A DNA stretch of 64,000 bases. It comes from CAZOOK01 sp964581385. GTDB lineage: Bacteria > Pseudomonadota > Gammaproteobacteria > Nevskiales > Nevskiaceae. Both the position numbers and the translations under genes were made by a program. The notes under the pieces were generated by a model. The model searched no databases. It was given only the letters and a program-made list of their open reading frames with translations, and had not been told where the DNA came from. Positions 45,596 through 55,200 of the stretch are shown piece by piece. Every line of letters begins with the position of its first letter. Within the stretch, counting starts at the first letter, position 1. Where the stretch lies: positions 48,344 through 112,343 of the forward strand of contig CAZOOK010000019.1 of assembly GCA_964581385.1 (NCBI GenBank). The letters run 5' to 3'.

Positions 45596-46156
45596 CTAAA
45601 GAACCGCCAATATGCGATTAAAAATCTCCTCGAGCCCGCCAACACCCTGGACGGTAACGAGTTTGCCCTGCCCCTTGTAGTAATCGAGCAGCGGATGGGT
45701 CTCGGCGTTGTAGACGTCGATGCGATGACGGATCACGTCCTCCTTGTCGTCGGCACGCCCTTCCTTGTGCGCGCGATCAAGCAGGCGCTTCACGATTTCC
45801 TGATCGCTGACGTGCAGATGCACCGCCTTGCCGACCGGTGGCTGCTTGAGGCGCACGAGCATCGCGTCGAGTACCTGCGCCTGCGCCGTGTTGCGGGGGA
45901 AGCCGTCGAGAACGAAGCCTTTTTGGGCGTCAGCCTGGCCCAGGCGCTCTTCGACGATGCCGATCACGATATCGTTGGAAACGAGCGCACCCGCGTCCAT
46001 CGCGGCCTTGGCCTTGAGGCCGAGATCGGTTCCCGCCTTGACCGCCGCGCGCAGCGCATCGCCCGTCGAAATTTTGGGAATTCCGAAGCGTGCAACCAGT
46101 TTTTCACCTTGCGTACCCTTGCCGGAGCCGGGAGCCCCCAGCAGCACGATTCTCAT
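45596..46156 (-). CDS. adk: Adenylate kinase (short form)
   Basis: A 186-residue enzyme for AMP + ATP to 2 ADP. The P-loop GAPGSGKGTQ is at 7-16, KISTGDALR binds AMP, and GFVLDGFPRNTAQA and RADDKEDVIRHRI are the later motifs. The LID is short with no zinc-binding extension, in contrast to the 214-residue E. coli enzyme; short forms of this length are known in Xanthomonadales. It is divergent from ppa. Confidence 0.95.
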   Translation of the reverse strand: MRIVLLGAPGSGKGTQGEKLVARFGIPKISTGDALRAAVKAGTDLGLKAKAAMDAGALVSNDIVIGIVEERLGQADAQKGFVLDGFPRNTAQAQVLDAMLVRLKQPPVGKAVHLHVSDQEIVKRLLDRAHKEGRADDKEDVIRHRIDVYNAETHPLLDYYKGQGKLVTVQGVGGLEEIFNRILAVL

Positions 46157-46461
46157 GTCGAAAAAGCCTCTACTGATCGTTTATCGAAGCGCGCGACCCG
46201 CGTCGCGCAGACGGCGCGTTGCATGGGTAAACTGACGGCTGAGCCGCAACGGTACCCGTTTGTGCGCAGCCCCGTCAACGCGGTAAGGATGCTGCCCCGG
46301 TTATAATCGCGCTTGCAACGGTATTTACGAATCCCGCAATCGCATGAGACTTGTCCCGGCGAGCATTGTCCCGCCGAGGGCGGTCGCATGCAGCAAGGCC
46401 GCGCATCGGCGCGGCGCGGGGTCGAACCGATTCTTCCACCACAGACCAGGAAAACATTGTC
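46157..46461. promoter_or_regulatory. adk/ppa divergent intergenic region with candidate -10 box
   Basis: This 305-base gap holds no convincing gene. TATAAT occurs at 46302-46307, a perfect -10 hexamer on the plus strand, 155 bases before ppa. No good -35 lies 16-18 bases before it, so the assignment is tentative. CAGGA, 12 bases before the ppa ATG, is the likely ribosome-binding site. Confidence 0.35.
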
Positions 46462-46992
46462 ATGGGTTTTGAAGCACTGGGTCCCGGCGAAAAGGCGCCG
46501 AACGAGTTCTATGTCGTCATCGAGATTCCGGCCTACGGACCGCCGGTCAAATATGAAGTGGATAAGGAAACGGGTCTGCTGATGGTCGACCGCTTCATGA
46601 ATGTCGCGATGGGCTACCCGGCGAACTACGGCTATGTGCCGAAAACCCTTGCCGGCGACGGCGATCCGGTCGACGTGCTGGTGCTGACGCCGCATCCGGT
46701 GGTCGCGGGCTCGGTCATTAAGTGTCGGGCGGTCGCAGTGCTCGACACCACCGACGAAAAGGGCACCGACGCCAAGCTGCTCGCTGTGCCGGTCGACAAG
46801 GTCAGCAACAACTATTACGACGACCTGAAAGATTTGGCCAACGTCCCCGAGCGTTTAAAGAATGAAATCAAGCACTTTTACGAGCATTACAAGGATCTCG
46901 AAAAAGGCAAATGGGTGAAGATTGCTGGCTGGCGCGACGCCGCTGCCGCACGCGCGGAAATCGAGAACGGCATCAAGGCTTACAAACCCTGA
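46462..46992 (+). CDS. ppa: Inorganic pyrophosphatase (family I)
   Basis: A 176-residue soluble enzyme that hydrolyses pyrophosphate. NEFYVVIEIP, GYPANYGYVPKTLAGDGDPVDVLVLTP with the metal-binding aspartates, and CRAVAVLDTTDEKGTDAKLLAVP are the family signatures. The ATG at 46462 gives the standard N-terminus. The purD gene follows after 43 bases in the same direction. Confidence 0.96.
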   Translation: MGFEALGPGEKAPNEFYVVIEIPAYGPPVKYEVDKETGLLMVDRFMNVAMGYPANYGYVPKTLAGDGDPVDVLVLTPHPVVAGSVIKCRAVAVLDTTDEKGTDAKLLAVPVDKVSNNYYDDLKDLANVPERLKNEIKHFYEHYKDLEKGKWVKIAGWRDAAAARAEIENGIKAYKP

Positions 46993-47035
46993 AAAGCGAG
47001 AGTCCTAAACAGCCCAAGCGATAAAAGGCTATCCC

Positions 47036-48328
47036 GTGAAGGCGCTCGTCATCGGCGGCGGCGGCCGCGAGCACGCGTTGGCGTGGAAACTTGCTGCCTC
47101 GAAGCGAGTCGGCGAAGTGGTTGTCGCGCCCGGCAATGCCGGCACTGCCTGCGAGCCGAAGTGCCGAAACGTCGCCATTGCTGCGGACGATGTGCCGGGG
47201 CTGGTCGAGCTGGCGCGGCGTGAAGGCATCAGTTTCACCGTGGTCGGACCGGAAGGTCCGCTCGCCGCCGGTGTCGTTGATGCATTCCGCGCGGCCGGTC
47301 TGCGTGTATTCGGACCGACCCAGGCGGCTGCGCAGATCGAGGCGAGCAAGGCGTTCGCTAAGGACTTTCTCGCTCGCCACAGCATTCCGACCGCACAGTA
47401 CCGCGTGTTCACGGAAGCCGAACCGGCGCTTGCCTACGTCGCCAATCGCCGTGCGCCGATCGTGGTCAAGGCCGACGGGCTCGCCGCCGGCAAGGGCGTT
47501 GTCGTCGCGACTACATTGGACGAGGCACAGGCCGCGATCCGCGACATGCTCGGCGGCCATTTCGGCGCCGCCGGCGCGCGCGTTGTCATCGAAGATTTCC
47601 TGGTCGGTGAGGAAGCCAGCTACATCGTCGTTGCCAGTGGCGTGAATTATGTACCGCTGGCATCCGCACAGGATCACAAACGGATTTTTGATCACGATCG
47701 TGGGCCGAACACCGGCGGCATGGGCGCGTACTCGCCGGCGCCGGTGGTGACACCAACGGTCGATGCGCGTGTGCGGCGCGAGGTTATCGAGCCGACGCTG
47801 AAGGCGCTCGCCGCTGAAGGCAGGCCGTTCACTGGATTTTTGTATGCGGGATTGATGATCGCGCCGGACGGCAGTCCGCGCGTCGTCGAGTTCAACGCGC
47901 GGCTCGGCGATCCGGAAACGCAGCCGATCCTGATGCGCCTGGATTCGGATCTGCTGGATCTGCTCGACGCGGCCGTCGATGGCGATCCGCGGACCGCGGC
48001 GTTGCGCTGGAAACCGCAGGCCGCACTTGGTGTAGTTCTCGCCGCGGAGGGCTATCCCGGCGACATCCGCAAGGACGATGTGATCAGTGGCCTTGATGCT
48101 GATTGTGGAGACACGGCGAAGGTTTTTCACGCTGCCACGAGGCAACGCGACGGCGTGGTCGTCACCAGCGGCGGTCGTGTGCTGTGCGTGTGCGGGCTCG
48201 GCAAGAACGTGCATGAGGCGCAGCGCGAGGCTTATGCAGCGGTCGCAAAGATTTCCTGGGACGGCATGCAATTCCGCCGTGATATCGGCTATCGTGCGAT
48301 CGAACGCGAGGGCGGAGACGCACGTTGA
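47036..48328 (+). CDS. purD: Phosphoribosylamine-glycine ligase
   Basis: A 430-residue ATP-grasp enzyme, second step of purine synthesis. VIGGGGREHALAWKL is the N-terminal motif; APIVVKADGLAAGKGV binds ATP, HKRIFDHDRGPNTGGMGAY is family-diagnostic and VVEFNARLGDPETQPIL binds metal. The start codon is GTG. The stop overlaps the start of the next gene, so the exported protein at 48325 is probably translated with it. Confidence 0.96.
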   Translation: MKALVIGGGGREHALAWKLAASKRVGEVVVAPGNAGTACEPKCRNVAIAADDVPGLVELARREGISFTVVGPEGPLAAGVVDAFRAAGLRVFGPTQAAAQIEASKAFAKDFLARHSIPTAQYRVFTEAEPALAYVANRRAPIVVKADGLAAGKGVVVATTLDEAQAAIRDMLGGHFGAAGARVVIEDFLVGEEASYIVVASGVNYVPLASAQDHKRIFDHDRGPNTGGMGAYSPAPVVTPTVDARVRREVIEPTLKALAAEGRPFTGFLYAGLMIAPDGSPRVVEFNARLGDPETQPILMRLDSDLLDLLDAAVDGDPRTAALRWKPQAALGVVLAAEGYPGDIRKDDVISGLDADCGDTAKVFHAATRQRDGVVVTSGGRVLCVCGLGKNVHEAQREAYAAVAKISWDGMQFRRDIGYRAIEREGGDAR

Positions 48329-48960
48329 CGAAAAGAGTGCTGATGGCCATCGCGGTATTCACCGCCGCAGTGTGTGCAACTCCGAGTCCGGCAGCATCGA
48401 AATCAGCGTGGCCCACCACACCGAAACTGCCAGCTGCTCCTCCAGTAACCGCACTTCCCGTCGCACCGTCCTTGACTTCCGCGCCGCCGCCGTTGCTGAC
48501 CACCTATGGTGGCTCCGAACATGTACGTATCGGGGAGTCGCCAGCGATCCAAATCACCGCCGACCTCGATCCAGGGGCGAAACAGTCGTTGCTGTACGCC
48601 ACCGGCATCAGTTATTTCATGAAGGAAGGCGATTTGTGGGTCGGCTTCACGATCGATAACGGCAGCGTGCTGCCGGGCAACCGCACCACTCTGAAACGGA
48701 AAATTCTGAAGGATCAGCATGTCCGTGAACGCGGTGGCGGGATCGGACACGAGCCGCTGGTTGCCGTGGATATTTGCATCGGGACCGTAACGCTGCCAGT
48801 GCAGGTGACGGTGAAACAGCGTACCGGTTATATCTCGCCGTTGCGGCTGAGCCGCGTGGACATCGACCGGCTCGGCGCTGTCGATCCAGTGCTGAAATTC
48901 ACCGAGCCCCCTGAGTGTGCCGTGCCGCAGCCTGCAAAACCTGGTTCGGTGTCCAACTGA
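48325..48960 (+). CDS. Exported retropepsin-like (RimK-associated protease type) protein, degenerate active site
   Basis: A 211-residue exported protein starting at TTG that overlaps the purD stop. It has a signal peptide (about 1-24), then a Pro/Ala-rich linker to residue 60. From about 68 on it follows the Zn-protease/retropepsin-like pattern of RimK-associated proteins: IQITADLDPGAKQSLLYATGI, DLWVGFTIDNG, VRERGGGIGHEPLVAVDICIG, then LRLSRVDIDRLGAVDP. The family catalytic DTGA is DPGA here and the usual LLIGR block is only LSRVD, so protease activity is doubtful. It might be a binding or decoy protein. Confidence 0.62.
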   Translation: MTKRVLMAIAVFTAAVCATPSPAASKSAWPTTPKLPAAPPVTALPVAPSLTSAPPPLLTTYGGSEHVRIGESPAIQITADLDPGAKQSLLYATGISYFMKEGDLWVGFTIDNGSVLPGNRTTLKRKILKDQHVRERGGGIGHEPLVAVDICIGTVTLPVQVTVKQRTGYISPLRLSRVDIDRLGAVDPVLKFTEPPECAVPQPAKPGSVSN

Positions 48961-48974
48961 CCCGAGTCCGGACT

Positions 48975-50888
48975 TCAGAGGTTATGAGCGGCGCGCACCA
49001 GTCGCGCCAGGCGGCGTTCGGCGGCGGTGGCGGGATTGTCCAGATGCATGTGACTCAATGCGTTCCGCACATCTTCGCGCTCCTCCGGCGCGGGTACGGC
49101 GAGGGCGCGCAGTAGCTTCAAGCGCCCGCTCCAACTCGTCGCTGCTGTTTGCAATCCGCGCAGACGTTTGGCGATCGCGAGCTCGCCGTCGGTAAAGTCA
49201 TGGCCGAATGGCAGCACCGGCAGCATTCCCGACTGCATGTGCGATTTCAGTGCCGCAGCGATGTACCCTGGATAATTGTTGCGGAACGCAGCGGGCACGC
49301 GGTAGTCGGCCGGGAGCTTGCCGGCATTCTTTGCCTGCTGCGCCAGCGCTTCCTGGAAGCGACTGTCGGCGATGGCAAGCATCGCCTCGCAGCACTCACG
49401 ATCGGTCCTGCCGCGCAGATCGGCGATCCCGTACTCGGTAACGAAGATGTCGCGCTCGTGGCGCGGGATGGTTGCATGCGGATATTCCCACACGACATTC
49501 GATGTCAGTTTGGCACCGGAGCCATGGGTGGCGCGCAGCAGCAGGATCGAACGTCCTTCCGGAAGCTGGTGTGCCATCACCACGAAATCGTGCTGGCCGC
49601 CGACGCCGGAAACGACTTGGCCGTCGGCCAGCTGATCGGAAACCGCTGCACCGAGCATCGTCGCTTTCATGGTGATATTGAGGAAGCGCGGATGACGGCG
49701 CTGCAGGCGCTCCAGCCGATAGTGCGTGTAGACGCGGTTGACTTCGGCGACGCCGGTCATGTCGATCAGCGCGCGCCGGTCTTCCGATAGTTCGCGCAGG
49801 CTGCGATAGAACGCGCCCGGGCCGACAAAAAAACCGCCCTGCAGAACGGTGCCGCCGGTGGCCGGTGGTCGGCCCTCGTTGGCGGCGGCCTGAGCATCTT
49901 CGTCTTCATAGACACGCCGCCGCACGATCCCATCCTCGAACAGTGCGAACAACGCGTGCGAGATCAGTTCACTCGCAACGTAGAGTCCCTGCGCAAACGC
50001 TTTGCGGCCGCCGATATCATCAACACCAGCAGGTACGCCGACCGCGTCCAGCACCGATTGATAAACGGCATTTTCGCGGTTACGCAGCCGCAGCGAATGG
50101 CATACGGCGTCACCGAGCGCACCGATACCGACTTGCAGCGTGCCGCCGTCGCGCACCAGCGCACTTGCGTGCAAGCCGATCGCCCAGTCTTCCGCTTCGA
50201 CCGGATCGTGTGGCGCTGCGAACGGCTCGTGATCGAGATCGGGATTGTCGACAATGAGATGGAACGCATCTTCGTCGATCTCTGCGGCATTGCCGAGCCA
50301 TGGCATGCGCCGGTTGACCTGCGCGGCTGCAAGCCACGGCCGCCCGGAGTCGCGCAGACGCGGCAGCAGTTCCAGCGTGACGTCCGGATTACTCGACAGG
50401 CTGTAACGCCGCTGTCCATTGTCCTCGAGCAGCGCCACCGACTGCAGGATCAGGTTGGCGCCGCGTCCCACGATGTCCCGTGCCGCATGCGTGTAGTTGC
50501 TGCTGATGTAGTCCTGCTGCGCAATCGGGTTGCCAAGCTGGCTGGCGGCGCGCATGTAAAACTCGATGACGCGGATGTTTTCGGGTAGCTTGCGCGCGCC
50601 GAGATCGTCGAGGTATTCCAGCCGCGGATAGCCCGCCCACACGCGCTTGCGGATCGGTGCGAGAAAGCGCTCTTCCAGTTCGGATTTTCCGATTGGCGGA
50701 TTCAGCGATAGCGCGGTAACGATGTCGAGCTCGATGGAAGCATCCGCCTTGGCCCGGCGGTACAGCGCATTAAGCAGCGCGTTGGGCTTGCCGATGCCGA
50801 GCGGCGTGCCGAGTACGATACGTTTGCCGAGACGTTCGAGAATCAAATCAACGCAAGATTCACAGTCCTGCAAACGGGTGGTGCTCAA
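48975..50888 (-). CDS. Long acetyl-CoA hydrolase/CoA-transferase family protein
   Basis: A 637-residue member of the acetyl-CoA hydrolase/transferase family; standard members are about 430-550 residues. The C-terminal half has SGVGGQHDFVVMAHQLPEGRS, DIFVTEYGIADLRGRTDRE and the N-terminal domain starts LGKRIVLGTPLGIGKPNALLNAL. The start is TTG; GGAG lies upstream but at an unusual distance. It probably moves CoA between acyl-CoA and an acid. A distant link to the catabolic island cannot be judged from the sequence. Confidence 0.82.
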   Translation of the reverse strand: MSTTRLQDCESCVDLILERLGKRIVLGTPLGIGKPNALLNALYRRAKADASIELDIVTALSLNPPIGKSELEERFLAPIRKRVWAGYPRLEYLDDLGARKLPENIRVIEFYMRAASQLGNPIAQQDYISSNYTHAARDIVGRGANLILQSVALLEDNGQRRYSLSSNPDVTLELLPRLRDSGRPWLAAAQVNRRMPWLGNAAEIDEDAFHLIVDNPDLDHEPFAAPHDPVEAEDWAIGLHASALVRDGGTLQVGIGALGDAVCHSLRLRNRENAVYQSVLDAVGVPAGVDDIGGRKAFAQGLYVASELISHALFALFEDGIVRRRVYEDEDAQAAANEGRPPATGGTVLQGGFFVGPGAFYRSLRELSEDRRALIDMTGVAEVNRVYTHYRLERLQRRHPRFLNITMKATMLGAAVSDQLADGQVVSGVGGQHDFVVMAHQLPEGRSILLLRATHGSGAKLTSNVVWEYPHATIPRHERDIFVTEYGIADLRGRTDRECCEAMLAIADSRFQEALAQQAKNAGKLPADYRVPAAFRNNYPGYIAAALKSHMQSGMLPVLPFGHDFTDGELAIAKRLRGLQTAATSWSGRLKLLRALAVPAPEEREDVRNALSHMHLDNPATAAERRLARLVRAAHNL

Positions 50889-50974
50889 TTCATGGCGCTC
50901 GCTCCAAGATCATTGCAGTATAGCGACGGCGGTTCCGCCGTCGCATTGATCGATATCAAAGCGCTGACAGGCCG

Positions 50975-51691
50975 CTAGGCGCGAAGGCCGACGATCCGTC
51001 GTCTGGCGAGCGCCGGCGGTGACTGCACCAGCAACGGCACGAGATTGCTATTCGGTGGTACCGGCCGCGCCCAGATGCCGCGCCCCCAGCTCCAGCCGGT
51101 ATCGATATCGAAACAGACGGTGCGGTTATTACTGGCAGTGAGATCGATCATCAGTCCGGCACCGTTGGACTGCTCCATGACGGTGCCGACATTCAGCCGC
51201 GTCGTCGAGAATAACAGCAGGATCTGTTCGATCGGTGCGACCGCCTGCGCCGCGCCGCTGAACAGCGGAAATGCGCAGACTGGCATTACGCTGCCGTAGG
51301 GCTGAGCCTGCGAAATCCCGCAGGTGAATTCGATAGACGCTTCATTGTCGATGGTGATTGCGTCCGGTGTTCCGATACTGCTGGCGATCACCCCCGTGCC
51401 GTTCGGACGCGTTATTGTCAGCGCGTCACCGAGGGCGATCGGATACGAACTGCCGATGGCGACCGGCCGGCCCGGAATAACCACACTGTTCGACGTGTAG
51501 ACCTGATATCGCTCGGTCCAGGACAGCATGAGCGTATCCATGAACGTGGCGCTCTTGAACCAGATCAGCGGCGCCGCCCGGGCCGTTGTCTGCACTGCTT
51601 TGAAGCCATATAGAGTGAGTCCTTTCCTGTACAAGGCATCGACGGTATCGTCCGACATGGCGACCGTAATCTGGTAGTCACTGTCCTTCAT
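50975..51691 (-). CDS. Unknown 238-residue protein of the STAND cluster
   Basis: 238 residues with no signal peptide and no domain I recognise. It begins DYQITVAMSDDTVDALYRKGLTLYGFKA. The middle is a series of strands (AAPLIWFKSATFMDTLMLSW), and the C-terminal part has FDIDTGWSWGRGIWARPVPP. The protein at 55632 has a similar start (PYVITVTVTSA...KKLKGG), hinting at a common small beta-rich fold. Its start lies inside the 3' end of the gene before it (14-base overlap, GGAG upstream), so the two are coupled. Function unknown. Confidence 0.6.
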   Translation of the reverse strand: MKDSDYQITVAMSDDTVDALYRKGLTLYGFKAVQTTARAAPLIWFKSATFMDTLMLSWTERYQVYTSNSVVIPGRPVAIGSSYPIALGDALTITRPNGTGVIASSIGTPDAITIDNEASIEFTCGISQAQPYGSVMPVCAFPLFSGAAQAVAPIEQILLLFSTTRLNVGTVMEQSNGAGLMIDLTASNNRTVCFDIDTGWSWGRGIWARPVPPNSNLVPLLVQSPPALARRRIVGLRA

Positions 51692-51995
51692 ACACGCTCC
51701 GTTTGAATCGAAGGGGATTGCGGCCGTTCGCCAGCCCCGTCTGCACTCCGGATATCGGGGTCGTCAACGAGGTGGGGATGCCGTCCTGGTAGTAAGTGTT
51801 GAGCACCCGCACATGGGCGTCCGGACACAGCAGGCTGATATCGCAGGCCACGAAAACCACACTGGTGTCCCGCGACGCGTCGATAGAAACGACCGGCCAT
51901 GTCTGCTGGATCCCGTTCTGGAAGGTATATGTGACGCTCATTCCTATCGGTGGCCGGTCCGGCAGCTTTTGCGCAAGAGTCAGTCGATAAAGCAT
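51678..51995 (-). CDS. Unknown 105-residue protein of the STAND cluster
   Basis: A small beta-rich protein with no signal peptide: MLYRLTLAQKLPDRPPIG, WPVVSIDASRDTSVVFVAC, then VRVLNTYYQDGIP. GAGGATAGG precedes the ATG. It is the first gene of a leftward pair and is divergent from the large STAND protein at 52292, with 296 bases between. No known family was recognised; the coupling to 50975 and placement suggest a shared role. Confidence 0.6.
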   Translation of the reverse strand: MLYRLTLAQKLPDRPPIGMSVTYTFQNGIQQTWPVVSIDASRDTSVVFVACDISLLCPDAHVRVLNTYYQDGIPTSLTTPISGVQTGLANGRNPLRFKRSVYEGQ

Positions 51996-52291
51996 CGTCC
52001 CTATCCTCTATTCCCGTGACGGAGACAGGTTCGTCTCGCCTCTTCCTGCCAGCGGGGTTGGAATAACGATGAAGCGAGCGAGGGTGCTTTACCTTCCGGA
52101 ATTATTACGGTTCATCCGGAGCTTATTAATCAATGAGTTATCGATAGCGAACAAATGCAGGTGCCAAAGCGGCGGGTACTCGCATGCGGGTCGTTGCAGC
52201 CGGTTGGCGCATTGGGTCGGGTGCCGATACGGGCGTTGCGAACGTCAGCCCGGCGACGCCATACTGCGCGCCGTCAGCGAGAGAAGCAGTG
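51996..52291. promoter_or_regulatory. Divergent regulatory region with direct repeats TCCGGA
   Basis: This 296-base gap holds no convincing gene. Two hexamers TCCGGA occur at 52095-52100 and 52115-52120, exactly 20 bases apart (about two helical turns). Each is followed by an AT-rich ATTATTA- or CTTATTA-like block, so they form a direct repeat. OmpR/PhoB-type winged helices often bind such direct repeats, so this could be the operator for the DNA-binding domain of the protein at 52292. Confidence 0.45.
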
Positions 52292-55200
52292 ATGAAGGGA
52301 GACTCGTCACGCCACCGCGGCGCAGCGGAGACCCAGTTTCGGTTTGGAGACTGGCTGGTGCTTCCGCGCGAAAACGCTTTACAGCGGGGCGGCGAGCGCG
52401 TCGCACTCGAGCCGAAAATCATCAATGTCCTGATCTACCTGGCCGAGCATGCCGGGGAAGTCATCAGTGCCGAGCAATTGCTGATCGATTGCTGGCGCGG
52501 CAGCTTTTATGGCGACAACCCGGTTCACAAGACCATCGCGCTCCTGCGCAAGGCGCTCGACGACGACTCCGCGCAGCCGCGCTATATCCAGACTATTCGC
52601 AAACGCGGTTATCGGGTGCTGGTGCCGGTGGTGTTTCCACACGATTACCGCGGCGCGGTATCACAGGCAGTCCCGGATTGGGACGGCGGCTGCCCCTTTC
52701 GCGGACTGGAATCATTCGAATCAGAACACGCCGGTGTTTTCTTCGGTCGCAGTCGCGCCACGGCCGAATTCTTGCAGGTCCTGCGTGCGCAGATCGATTC
52801 GGGTTGCGCGTTTGCGCTGATCGTCGGCGCCAGCGGTGCCGGCAAGTCGTCGCTGATCCACGCCGGCGTGCTGCCGTTGTTAATGCAGGAGGGAGGATTC
52901 GACGGAGTGTGTGCCGAACTCGTCGCCACCGTCAGTCCTGGCGACGCTCCGCTGTTGGCGCTGGCACGCGCGCTGACGCAGTGGGCGCCGCGCGGCTGGC
53001 CGCTATTCCTCGAAAGCGAAATTCCACAGCTCGCGGCCAGCCTCGCCGACGATGTGGACATGGTGATCACGCGCATCCGCGCCGGTTTCGAGCGTCTTGC
53101 GGCGGGGCGCAAGCAAACCGGCAGTCGATCGCTGGCGGTGCTCTTCATCGATCCGCTCGAAGCGTTGCTTGCCGGCGGTGTGAGTTCCCGGGAACGCGAT
53201 GGCTTCGCGCGCGCCCTGGCCGGTCTCGCGCAGTCCGGAGTGGTTGCCATCATCGGGGCCTGCCGCAGCGACTTTTATCCGCGGCTTGCCGAGATTCCAC
53301 GGCTCGTCGAACTCAAAAGCGGCGGCGGCCACTTCGATCTGTTGCCCGCCACCGCCGGCGAAATCGGCGAAATGATCCGCAAGCCGGCGCAAGCTGCTGG
53401 TCTGAAATTTGGCAGCGACTCCGAGTCGCAGGCACGGCTGGATGACATCCTGCGCGACGCCGCCGTGCGCAGTCCGGACGCGTTGCCGCTGCTGCAATAT
53501 GTGCTGCGCGAGCTGTACGAACACCGCGCCGCGAACGGCGAGCTGCCGTTCGCCGCCTATCGCGAGCTGGGCGGACTCGAGGGCGCCCTGAGCCGCCACG
53601 CCGAGAGCGTGTTGGCGGGTTTGCCTGCGGAAGTCCAAGCCGCTCTTCCTGATCTTCTGCACCGCATGGTCACCGTCGATGGTGACGACGGCTCTGTTAC
53701 CGGACGTAAACTGGCGATCGCATCGCTGTACTCAGCCGCCAAGCGGACGCTAGTGCAAGAACTGGTCGATGCGCGCCTGTTCGTCAGCCGGATTGAGGGC
53801 GGAGTCGCATTCGTCGCCGCCGCGCACGATGCCCTATGGCGTTCCTGGCCCCGCGTCGGCGACTGGATCGAAGCCAATCGCACTGTGCTGCGCGCGCACG
53901 CGCACATCGCTGCCATCGCCATCCGCTGGGAACAGGAAAACCGATCCCCCGATTTACTGTTGGCTGCCGGGTTGCCCCTGGAAGAAGCGCGTCTGCTGCA
54001 ACAGGCCTCCGACATCCGTATCAGCGACAGCGAACGCGCACTGATCGAAGCCTCCACCGCCCGCGCCAGCCGCGCGCGGCGCCTGCGCTCGGCAACAGCG
54101 GGAGTCATCGTTATTTTGGGCTTACTCGCCGGTGTCAGCGGACTTCTGGCGTGGCGTGCGCAGCAGGAAGCCAATCTGCGTCGTGCCAATGCCGAGAACC
54201 TGATGTCGTTCATGCTCGGAGAGCTGACCTCAAAGCTGCGTCCGCTCGGCAAGCTGGATGTGCTCGATCGCATCGGCGAAGAAACGCTCAACTATCTGGA
54301 CCGCTCACCTGACACTGACACTGATCGCAACGCGCTGCTGCATCGCGCAGAAGCACTGTCGCAAATCGGCGAGATTGAGATGGCTCGCGGTGACGCCAAA
54401 AAAGCCGCGTCCTCGTTCGAAAAAGCCGACGCAGTGCTGGGGGCGTTGGCGAAGCGGTTTCCTAGCGATACGGGAGTCCTGTTTCAATCGGGTCAGGTTC
54501 AGTTCTGGCTCGGCAATATCGAGTATCAGCAGGGGTCGCTCGATAAGGCCGGTGCGCACTGGCAGCGGTACCGCGAACTGGCAGAGCGCCTGATACAGAT
54601 CGAACCGCGGCGCAGCGAATGGTGGATGGAAGCGGCATATGCCTATAGCAACCTTGGAACTCGGGAATTCGGGCGTGGCGACCTTGAACAGGCCAGAGCA
54701 GGTTTTGAACAGGCCCTAAATTGGGATCGGAAAGTACTTGCGGTTACACCAGCTAGCGTGAATGCTGCTGTCAAAATGGAACTCGCCAACACCCTTTCGT
54801 GGCTGGGCAATATTCTTGACTTGGATGGAAATCTTTCCGGCGCGGCTGACAACCACGGAGAAGCATTGCGCATATACACCCAACTCCGAGTGGCGGCGCC
54901 GAAAGATGCGGATTTGAAGTACAGGGAGGCCATTGCCGCAGTCAACGTTGCATCCATCGCTTGGGCACGCGGAAAAATTTCACTGTCCCAGAAAAGCTAT
55001 GCCGCAGCCCACGGTCTTCTCGAAGAATTGCTGTTGTTGGAACCCACAAACACGGATTGGCGACTCGAATATGCAATCGTGAAAACGAGATTGGGCTGGT
55101 TGGCCTGGCAGCAGAACTCGTTGAATGTGGCGATCGATCTGACAACACAGGGGATTGCGACGACCAAGGATTTGCTCATGCAGAACCCAACTGTAGTCGA

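Noticed and set aside
46973..48271. 432-codon open frame on the minus strand
   Set aside because: Antisense to purD, which is unmistakable; composition is that of a shadow frame.
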